Assembly: GCF_000275845.1 (NCBI RefSeq)
Contig: NW_006766913.1
Location: forward strand, 93,896 to 137,610
From: Dichomitus squalens LYAD-421 SS1
Lineage: Eukaryota; Basidiomycota; Agaricomycetes; Polyporales; Polyporaceae
DNA length: 43,715 bases
Reading direction: 5' to 3'
The position numbers and the translations under genes are program-made. Below, piece by piece: positions 21,768 to 31,687 of the stretch (within the stretch, counting starts at the first letter, position 1; the number at the start of each line of letters is the position of its first letter). The notes beneath the pieces are model-generated. The model saw only the letters and a program-made list of their open reading frames with translations, was not told the DNA's origin and did not search any database.

Positions 21768-24368
21768 CGTGGAGCGAAGCTTTCGGCGGACAGGGGGGGA
21801 TACACGCGGTCAGACGACTTGCGTGGTGGGGTAATTGCGCCATCCTCGAGCCAGAAGCATCGCGAACCTTGGTTAGTGCGTTGATAAACAGTGCGTCCTG
21901 GGCGACTCAGGGCGAGCGCCGCCGGTCGTTGGGCTGAGGGATGTTTCGTGCTGACGTCGTCTCTGTTGGATCCATGAGCTTCTTTTCGCGTCACGGAATG
22001 ATTATCACGGACACTCGCGGACTGCGTTGTGATGTATTCTCGCTCTCGGGCCCCTGCTCGCGCTTTTGCTCACGCGTATTTGTCGTTGCGGTAGATCTGA
22101 ATGAAATAAGATGTGTGACCTATGATCAAACGTACGAGAGGTCGTGCGTGCACATGATATCCCCGAAAGATAGATGGATGTTATTTGACGAGTGTGCCTG
22201 CAGGGCGCAATGGCCAAGAGGCTGAGCACAAAGGAAACGGGGTTCACACGGCTTCGGCTCCGTACCATGCGGTCTCGGGCCCGGAAAGGGATGGGAGGGG
22301 AGGCAAACAGGTCAGGCACGCCGTAGACAGCGACACTGGATTGGGGGTTGCTGCGCTCCCAGGCTCATACCGCCTCGTGACGTATCTCTCTAGCTTCGGC
22401 GTCGAGGGGCACACGCCGGATGCGGCTCAGCTGGGCGCGCGCGCGCGCGCGCGAGGTCGGTGGGATCCTGGCGAGATGGGCGATCTGCGGCTGATCGAGC
22501 TGAATCTAGGGGCACTCGGTGGTCGCTGCCTCTGGCGGATTGTGCGGTGCGAAGGCTCACATTGGCTTTGGGTCTCTCTCTCATGCTACTCATGGTCGCT
22601 TTGCATTGGACCCGATCGCTCGGTGCTGAGGTTGACAGACAGCTGTACCTACAGAACGAAAGAAGAGAGGAGAAGGGGCCAAGAGCGCGGGAGCGCAAGA
22701 AGAAAAGGAAATACTTGGCGGGGTTCACGCGTCCTTGCCACGGCTCCAATTCTAGGTCTCTCCGCATCCACCCATTCCGTCGCCCGGCCCGCGGTATTCC
22801 CGACAGGTGCACTAGAAGCTGACGCTGCGCAGGATGGCTGCTGTGGAGACTCGGTCGTCGTTACGTCCGACCGGTCAGGCCGATTATCCAATGTCTAACC
22901 TTCCCCAGGGAGGCCCTGTCAACGCCGTCCATCGCATTCCCAATAGGACCGCAGCATCTGTTCGCTGCAAATTCCAGGTTGCGGTCTGCCTGTCAACCCG
23001 TCGTAACTTGCGAGGCTCGCTCGCACTTGGACCCCCCGACCCGAGGGCGCTTGCGGCATGCTTCGGAGCAGCGTTGACAGTCGATCGTGGCACGGTGTGC
23101 TTGAGCACGCGCCGTCCTCGGCCAACAAATGAGACGTGCTGCGCACCATATCGTTCGCCGACGACGAACGCACAGAGAGTAAGTAAGACATTGATTCCCC
23201 AACCTTTTACCGGGCGGGCGACTGCACTATTCGGTTGCCGTCGTGGTTACGAGGGGCCCAGGGCCGTTTTCCAGCACTGGAGTGCCAGCCATCTCGTCAA
23301 CACGTCATGCAGACACATTCCGCTGACCTTCCGCTTTTGGTCGTTCCGCACTGGACCCGCCTCTGCCCACGCCGCTCCCACTCTTCCAGTCGGGCTTCGT
23401 TTTCTTCGGTGAGCGGTTCGGTCGTCGGGCCCGTTCACGAGAGCGTCATGCGTAATGTCCGTAGCGCACCCGGAGACGTGCTTCCCTGCGCACGTCCTCC
23501 GCGGGATAGCCTTTCCACGCCCAATACGCTCGCCGTGTTTTTCGCGCTGCCATGCAATTCAATTACATGAGCTGAGAACGCGAACCCCGAAGGGGTAAGT
23601 GCAATGGCGAACTCGCGGCCCACCTGATCGCTGGATTTTAAACTTCTTCGCGTTTCGCAGCCGTCCGGGCCACCTCCGACGACACGACATCTGCGCAACC
23701 ACCTTATATTAGATAATCGGACCCAGGAGCAAGGGCGGTGGGCGTGGGCAAGCTCAGCGTCCCGCGAAGACCCGGGCTTGTCTGGCTCGAGATGCATCTT
23801 TGATCACCCCCACCCTCTTTCTATATCTATGTGATCGAAAGTGCCGAGGCTCGGTACCTCGACAGTCCATCCCGAAACCGGCACAACGGTTCTGCGGGGA
23901 ATTCTTCTGTGACCCAAAAATTACTGTCGACCGTTGGGAGGAATGTGCACAGATCATCGGAGTCAGTTACGGGCTGGTGTCGTAATAAACCTGCGCTGGG
24001 CTGCCTCTTTCTCTGTTTCCGCGCGCATATGATATATGGGCTGTGTGGTTGACGCTAGAATGCCCTTCCCCCGCCTGAGCCGCTGCGCCCCCTTGTCTCT
24101 CGAATTACCGACCCGCCCCTTCCTTGTGCACAGTGCACACTGCCTTATTACAACATCGGCAGCAGCAGGTGTCCGCCCGTGTAGCGGACTTACAGTTCAT
24201 CCGTAAGCTCTGGGTTCACAGCAGCCCCGCAACAGGGATCGGTCATCTGAACTGCAGTACCCCTCGGGGAGCAGACTTCACAGAAAAAGGGCTTTGACGT
24301 TGTCTTTGCGCCCCTCGCGACCCTCCCTGTCCAATTAAATGGCTTTGGGAACTAGCCGCTTCGCCAAT
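21768..24368. other. Long intergenic region upstream of the APSES factor
   Basis: 2.6 kb with no supportable gene. The first part should hold the decarboxylase 3' untranslated region. A (GC)n run lies at 22435-22453. From about 22740 to 24360 the plus strand is pyrimidine-rich with many short open frames, which fits a long promoter and leader for the transcription factor that follows. Frames on both strands were read without finding a domain. Confidence 0.5.
22435..22453. repeat. (GC)n dinucleotide microsatellite
   Basis: Nineteen bases of perfect alternating GC. Alternating purine-pyrimidine GC tracts can adopt Z-DNA; no function is claimed here. Confidence 0.8.
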
Positions 24369-26403
24369 ATGTCCTCTGGTTTGCTCTTGGTGAGCAGTCT
24401 TCGTCGGTCACATTACCTGCACTGCTACCGAGTGGCTCATTAACGTCCGTCGTGATGTGTTTGCTCGAGCAGGATCCTCTCCCTTCTCCCACCGCGGAGC
24501 ACCCCACCAACGGAAAGCCTTACACCCCGTTTCCAAGCCCGGACCATCATGTCACCAAGGCCCGCTACATTACTAGCAATGACCCTCGTGGATATATGTG
24601 AGTGTCCACTCAAATTGAGTTCTGTCCGTTGGATGGCTGAACGTCCCCAAGACCTGTGTACGAATACCCTTTGAATGGGCAGTGGATTATGTTAGACATG
24701 GACGACGGATACATCCTTTGGACTGGAATCTGGAAGGGTGAGTGCTAGCCTCATGCTGCTCTGTCCTGCCACTTACGCAGCCGCACGCGCAATTCATAGC
24801 TCTAGGAAACTCAAAAGGTATGACACATGAGTGTTCTCAGACGCCGACATTGTTCCTTATGAGGTTCCCGTAGCGGACATTGTTAAGATTATTGACTCGC
24901 AACCCGACCTCGCTAGCCAGCTAAGACGGGTCAGAGGGGGGTATCTCAAGATACAAGGGACTTGGATGCCATATGATATTGCGCTTCGTTTGGCACGGAG
25001 GTGAGCGCGCTCGGTATGACGATGTCAGTTTGTCACTCATGTGTTTTAGGGTTGCATGGCCCATCCGCTACGATCTTGTTCCGCTGTTTGGGTATGTCCA
25101 TTGCTCACACCCCCTCGCGCAGTTTTCTGAATGACTGACGAGTCCTCCTAGCCCCACCTTCCCGAGCTTGTGCTTACCTCCCGACGATCCGGGATTCGGA
25201 CAGATCGCGAAGCCTGGAACGGGCAAACGGCGGGCTCGTCGCAACCCGCCAAGCGAGATGCCGTTAGACTCTAGGCACGACTGGTCAGTTTTCTCACCGG
25301 GGGACTCAGGGCCACCGAGCATGGGACCGCCGTCGTCCCGGAACACGATGGTCATGTCACACACTTTCGCGACGCAATCAGGACGCCACATCGACGCGAT
25401 TGGCGTCCACGGTGCTCATGGACAGAGCGATTCGCCTGTCATGCTTCATGTGCCGTACGTCGAGCGGCCACACGCATTACCTACTTCGTCGACCTCGAGC
25501 GGCTTTGTCCACGGTGCTGCGCGGCAACTGTCGCCAACCCTTGATTCGGCGAGCCTGCGCTACTCTCCATACCCAAGTCCCTTGTCATCCACATCCTCGC
25601 GTTTCAGTGGGTCTTCTCAAGGGGGGAGTTCGGTTGACATCTCTCCGACGTTTACGCGGCCTCCAGCGGGGCGCGCAGTGCCGTCCGTGGGCGAGACAAT
25701 CAAGCTGCCGCCCATTCAACCTCCCAACCGCCGAGCGAGCGAGGACCATGACTCCTTCCAGCTCCCTCCCATCTCCGCCATGGACAAGTTGCGCGAGACG
25801 CAATGCGATGAACCTATGGCGGTCCTTCGCCGACTCCAGTACACCGACGACAGTGGCGTGGACGATCTGCCTAGAGCTCGGCGAGTTATGTCGGCCGAGC
25901 ATCTGGCGCAGCGCAGGCATAGCCTAGCGGACCACATCAATACTTCGTGAGAGCTCCTCCATTGCATCCTCCATTCTTCTATGTTCGCTCATCGTTGCCA
26001 CTTGACTAGTTCCGACACGTCTTTGTTCGCCAGCGCTCGGACCAATGGGCCGCCCACACCAGTGAGCGCCGCCGCAGCGCTCTCGCCGTCGTTCCGCCTA
26101 CCGCAATCTAAGCGCGAACACCTGCCTCGCTCCGCTTTGGAACCTCCTCCCTCGTCATTCATGCACACAACGCGGCGCACTCCTCATGACGTTTCCATGT
26201 CGAGGTCAATGCCCCCTTCGCCTTATCTTGGACCTTCGCACTCGGACTACGGAGACCGCCCCCGCCTCGACGAGCGCTACATGACGGAGCGAGCGTTCTA
26301 TGGTCAGGAACGACCGCCTAGCCCTCCGCCCTCAGCCTCGTCTGCTAGTGCGGAAAGTCCTTCTCCGTCTGATTCCGCCAGGTCCGGATGGCGACCTTGG
26401 TAA
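24369..26403 (+). CDS. APSES/KilA-N transcription factor, Xbp1-like
   Basis: Predicted nuclear DNA-binding regulator of the APSES class (yeast Xbp1, StuA, Mbp1/Swi4 relatives). Eight exons: 24369-24389, 24473-24597, 24652-24737, 24800-24817, 24874-25000, 25050-25091, 25152-25946 and 26010-26403, total 535 residues, all junctions in phase. The N-terminal DNA-binding domain (about residues 47-145) reads GYIPVYEYPLNGQWIMLD, GYILWTGIWKALGNSKADIV, RRVRGGYLKIQGTWMPYD and RRVAWPIRYDLVPLFGPTFP. The GGYLKIQGTW...PIR..LVP.FGP.FP string is most like Xbp1. No ankyrin repeats follow, unlike Mbp1/Swi4. The remaining 390 residues are Ser/Pro-rich and disordered, with a basic GKRRARR patch after the domain. 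Exon 4 is 18 nt and encodes the LGNSK core. It has its own long upstream region and is probably regulated alone. Confidence 0.9.
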
Positions 26404-28665
26404 CTGGGAGGACAACTGCGCTTCACAGAATATTATGACCATGGCATAGATCATCGGGACTGTTACTCCGGATGGAACAGAAAGATAAGTAACGCGTAGG
26501 ACGGCTTGTATTTGAACGTAAATTATAGCTCTTCTAGTTCGATTTGTCGTTGTTCATGCTGTCGCTTCTGTTCTATCTCTATATATCTATACTCTAGTTG
26601 GTCTGTACTTGCCTGGACGTCTGCTTATTGTGTACAGAACTACTCTATACTGGGGTTTGAGGGGTAAATTCTTTGCGGTGTGGCACTACGATTGTCCATT
26701 TGTCTGGCTGACAAATGATCAGACAAATGATGAGAAGGTGCTGTAGTTTCTCAGTTCCTGAAATCGGTCTCCTGCCCTCGTGCTCGGACTTCCTAGGGAA
26801 GTTTCTGGTCGAACTGTCAAACGAAGCCTGCTTCGTGTAACCACAGAAACCTCTGCTGCACTTAATCATCTCATCATTGTGCCGCATTGTGTCAGAAGCA
26901 ATGTTCCTTGAATGACTTTATTGATCTGACGTTTCTTCATTATACATGAGTTGCCGACGCAGCTTGTCAACAGCTTATCTGAGCAATCTCATTATACTGG
27001 CGGGTGGTGGGGGAGGCAGGGGAAGGGCGGGAAAGCCACGATAGAGGACAGGACTGATAGTGCCGTTCGGACAATCGACACGCGCTTCTGGAATTTCCTG
27101 CATGATTGACCTGGGAAAGGTTATATCCTGTCGGGACCGAGAAATCTGACAGGGACCCGCCGACTCGTACCTAGCAAGGTCGACTATCTCGCGCTGACAT
27201 TGCCATTCCACGAAGACCCTCAGGCCTGACAAACAGCGATGTCTGGAATCTGGATGAAGCTGACCCTGCGTCCGCCGGTCGCAAAGTCCTGTTATACTGC
27301 GCCACGATACAGCTGTCACGACCATAGACTACTTATGTACAGAGACGTACCGTCGGGGCAAGTAGTCGCTACGGGATGATGGAGGCGTATGAAATGGCGT
27401 AAGCCGGAGTGCGCGCAAACAACCTCGACGCTGCAATTAACAGCTAAGCGAAATTGGGGCTTGAACTTGAAGATCTCAAGCGCGGTCTATGGAATCGGGG
27501 CGAATATTGACAGCGCTTAACGGCTGCTCTGTCCACTAGACGAGTATCATCGGATACTTAAGTACCACCAGGGAGCCGCCTCGTTCGTAGTCGTGTGCTG
27601 TACCGATTTTCCTCCCAATACTACCAAAAGCTCACCGGTTTTACAGGTTTGGACGTCAAGTCCGTGCGTCCGCAAATTCACGAGTGTTCAGAGTGAACAT
27701 CTAGTGTCAGAGAGACCGACCCTTGCCTTCGCATGCGCTTCCAAGTCGTGTCGACATGCTACGGAGGCTGACGTTCGGACAATCGCAAGGCGGACACATG
27801 TAGCCTTCGGATGAACCACGCCGAAAGTGGGCACAAGTGCAAAATTCCATGGACGGGCCGCTCGCATACCGATCGCTCATGTAGACCGAGATTTGCGACT
27901 GGTTCCGAGGGTATGGTACGGGAACAAGGGGACAAGCTGAGTGAGCCAGATCAAGGGGATAGTCGGGCAGCCCCGCTGTGTGCCTGGGCAAGCGGCCTAC
28001 CCTGTGGCGGGGATGCGGTCCAAGTTCAAGTCCTACTCCCATCATTACTATTGAAATATTGGTGCTTGCCAAGTAGAATCATCAGCCCGAAGCCAGTAAA
28101 GGTTGTAGAGAAGGGTCAGCAACTATATGTAAGGCAACGAACCTGCACAGGAGCATGGACATCAACTCGGCTCGATTGCACCCGTTCCGCACGCGCCTCG
28201 GGAAAGGCACCTTCGAAATATCCATTGGAAGTTGGCGCAAGTACTGTCTGTAGAGTGACGTACAAGTGGATCGGTATGATAAGTACCATTCTCTCACCTT
28301 CTGTACGGAGCAGACCGTACACGCTATGCTTCAGTTGGCAGCCTGGTGCGTAAAGCGATCTGTAGGGGTCATCTGACTGAACTGACGGTATGCAAATCAG
28401 AGCAAGTCAGAAGAGGTTAGAAGGCCCGCCCAGCTTTAGCCATGAAAGGAAGAAAGGAAGGGTCGCTACGTACTGTTCACACTCGATAAACCTTACGCTA
28501 ACGACTACAGAAAAGCGAAGGGAAAGGCCCGCGACGAGAATCAGATATGGGAGCAGCGCGGCCACGGTGACTGAAGTGTGCGATATTCCAACCGTGAGGA
28601 AAGCCTGGAAAGAGGAGAAGCGCGATCAAAGTTTCATTTGAACCAATAACGGTAATTTACCTGGA

Positions 28666-28741
28666 GGGCCTGCCATGAGAAGGCGTCGGAACGCTCTCTC
28701 CTTTGAGCATCCCGGGCTACCACGACCAGTATGGCAGGCCC
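28666..28741. repeat. Perfect 11-bp inverted repeat, 54-nt loop
   Basis: GGGCCTGCCAT at 28666-28676 is the exact reverse complement of ATGGCAGGCCC at 28731-28741. The interior also contains partly complementary GAG/CTC-rich segments, so the transcript could fold into a stem of useful length. It lies in the gene-free stretch. Confidence 0.7.
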
Positions 28742-28995
28742 GGTTAAGGAGTCGTTGCTCTGCCTAATCTGGCTTCATTCGCAGCCCTAGGTTCTAGCGT
28801 CACGGGCATCCGCCTGTTGTTCATCAAAGAAGGTCCTCGTGAGCGCACGGAGCGGCTTCTGTGTCCTCAAGACTCATAGCCGAAGTCATTAGTCCGCTAC
28901 CAGGCGAATGTGATCGATCGTAGAGATAGGAAAGGAGTTTTGGGAGGTCGTGTTACGGTGTCGCCGATGCGTGTACCCTAGAGAGGTGACTGGGG

Positions 28996-29067
28996 TGGTG
29001 GCGTCATGCAACGGCCAGTTGTAAAAATATTGAACGCGAGCTGTATGACGTCGCATGCGCCACCATC
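28996..29067. repeat. Imperfect inverted repeat around 29.03 kb
   Basis: GGTGGCGTCATGC at 28997-29009 pairs with GCATGCGCCACC near 29053-29064 apart from one unpaired base. The loop is about 44 nt. It lies 250 nt right of the perfect inverted repeat at 28666. Confidence 0.5.
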
Positions 29068-31687
29068 GAGGGTAACTTTGGCACCGGGCAAATACAATAC
29101 TCTTTCCCCACTATACATTGAAGTACCATTTGAACCACTGGAGTAATAGGCATAAGGTTACGGAAACCGACCAACTCATTCTGCCTGCCTACCGTCTTGA
29201 GCGGGTCCCAAGTATGAATGTATGGATGTCAAGATGAGAAACGCCATTTGGAACATGGCGAGCAGCCAATTCGATCACTAGGATATAATTATTTGACGAC
29301 TAGGCCTGAGCTCTCCAACCGCCAGATAAATACATGCTACGTACCTGACCCCCGACTAAGACCAGTATTCCGGCGAAAGTTCCGGCAGAAGTGGTGCAAA
29401 TGCCGTCGCCGGCAAGAGGCACGCGATCCATCCGACCATCCAAGGAGTGCTGAAGCGGTCGAAACTCCTTGCTGGGTGCTCTCCGACCGTTGGTATGCAC
29501 TTCAAATGCAGGAAAATTAGGAGCAGCCGGTTATGCTGGTGAAGCAATGGGTGCTATTCAGTATCAGGGATCTCCAGCATCTCCCCGCTGTTCTCGCGCA
29601 AGTGATTACCCACGTCACCGGCGGATTCGGCATTGTACGGCATGGGGTACCCACTTACCCACAGGTCACTGTGCGCACATGAGGCAAGCGTGGCAGGCTC
29701 TGCGCCGTCCCACCACATCGGCTCATGTAGCGCCCACAACGGGACATTTCGGCGACCCCTGGCATGGATTGAGGATGGTCAGGCTGGTATTAGGAAGACA
29801 CAAGACATCCCGACACGATTCCTCGCGAGAGGTATCGAGACCCGGTTTGAGGTACAATGTGACGGGTGGCATTTCTTCGCCGCGGTTACCGCGACGGACA
29901 TAGACGTCGTATCCTGCTGTCAAGAAGTGCCGCCGAATATCAGCCAGCGGCCAAGTTCGGCAACATCGTTCGCAGCTTTCAACACAACAAGGTGCGCGTT
30001 TTGTAAATCCTGCAGAGGGCGTGGGTTGTGCCCCTTGAAACCTCAGTATGTTATGCCGAAGCTGCAGAAGGGAACGTACCGCGGTCGGACAGGACTTGCT
30101 CTTGGCCGCCTAGAGGTAGAGCCGTCTACATAGGAGATTCCCCTCAGTGACACCCGGACATACGTGCGAGACTTCTAGCGGCTAACATAACGTGCCCTCA
30201 TATCAGAGCAGCGTCTCGACGAGCGCAACGGATGTCGGAGCACATCTGCTGCCGCTATCTGCCGATATGTCAGGTGCCATGATCAGGGCAGCAGCGAGCT
30301 GAGCTTTCGATTTTCCTGTTCTTCCCTTCAAGTTGGCAGGGAATCCTGGCGGAGCGTGCGAACTAACCACTTACGACGACGATAATTGCGAGCTTTCTCC
30401 GATGTCACGACTGCGCATCGGTCTCCTCCCTACAGGATGGTGAACTTAAGACGGGATTCGGATATAATCAAAACTACGTGGAGCTTACGGGATTCTATAA
30501 TTCTCAGGAATTCTATGATTTGCTTCTAAGCATCCTGTGCCAGGAAGGTGCTAAGCGAGGCTAAGCGGCGTGTTCGTGCTCGGTTGGGGGGCCGAATGGA
30601 AGGGGGAGTCAGGCGATTGGTCTAATTGTGAATGGTATGTCATAAAATAATGCGTACCAGGTCCCATCAGCGCGCGGGGTCCTGTCCGGGTGCCGCGATA
30701 ATGAAGCAACCGCTCCGAACCGTCCTTCATCAATGTTACTACGTACATTCACGAAGGGCAATGAACAGTGCGCTCATTCCGGGAAGCGATGAGGCAAATC
30801 TGCAGTGTAGCATATTTACTGTCATCGTAATGAGTAGATGTCGGGGTGGCCATAGGAAATGAGTAGCGGCACACATTGTCAGAAATCATCGGCTCGAGAG
30901 GGTTACAGAACCTATTGTCCGTGAGAACAGGTCTTTGCGCAATCGATGGCCCTATGACGTCGGTGATATGTAGTTAGGATCAGCTAGCTGAGTTCTGAGA
31001 CTTGATACGCAGATGAACTGACATGGGAATATTCGTCGTTGTCCAAATCAAGACACTTAGCTAGTTCGGCGATTGTTGAATGTCGCCAATAATTCACAAC
31101 GTTCCCGCCAGTCCGCGCCCTACTATCTGGCGCAGCATCTTGTGCCGTGGCTTTGGACTCCATGCACACACGTCTGGTGACGCCGTCATTTAGCTAGAAG
31201 CTTTTATTCTTTGGCGAAGAGCCTACTTACTTGTAATACTACCATGTGCTGAACATCTCTATCCTCCGCGGGGTCCCCGACCAGGTAGGGTCAAGTTCGA
31301 CTCAGACTTACATTTTCACAGGTCCTGAATGTCTACAGATCATTGTGAGCGCATACGGTATACCAGACGTGTGTAGCGCGAGAGGTGGTCGGATTCGACG
31401 AGTTGCAACTTACTTCCCAGTGGGCGCTTCCCGGAATACTCGGTAGCGTCATCGTGACCGTGACAGGTAACGCCGTAGCTCACTGTGCTGCACGGTCCGG
31501 AACGACCTTCTTGCGTCCTCCACGCCCGCCAACTCTGGGACGAGCCAGTCCGTACGTCTTTGAATCTCTAGCAGCAACGACTGATTGCTTGACAAACGCA
31601 TAGAGCGCATGATACCCGGTGGCAAGTACAGCAAGACGTTTCTCAGATCAAAAGATAGGCAGAACTTCACGAAGTCACATAGCGGCA

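Larger units (their letters stand above)
26404..31687. other. 5.3-kb gene-free stretch
   Basis: The largest gap in the window. Frames up to 180 codons exist on both strands, but none shows a family motif or sustained codon bias. The left part (26404-26640) looks like the 3' untranslated region of the APSES gene (A/T-rich, TATATATCTATAC). Between 28600 and 29100 there are two inverted repeats (listed separately). The right part should hold the promoter of the SAM-domain gene. It may be decayed mobile DNA, but no terminal repeats or transposase pieces could be shown. Confidence 0.5.

Noticed and set aside
22185..22898. 237-codon plus-strand frame
   Set aside because: Contains the GC microsatellite, has no motif and no consistent codon bias.
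24818..24840. 23-nt intron in the APSES gene
   Set aside because: Too short to splice; using the next acceptor at 24873 gives a 56-nt intron and restores the family sequence GNSKADIV.
27440..27545. tRNA-like sequence on the minus strand (TCTAGTGGACAGAGC ... AAGTTCAAGCCCC)
   Set aside because: A- and B-box-like strings are present, but the T stem and acceptor stem do not pair and no anticodon arm forms, so no tRNA gene is called.
27990..28050. B-box-like AAGTTCAAGTCC on the plus strand
   Set aside because: No matching A box or cloverleaf around it.
29633..30133. 166-codon plus-strand frame
   Set aside because: Both strands open, no domain and no splice-linked neighbour; cannot be told from chance.
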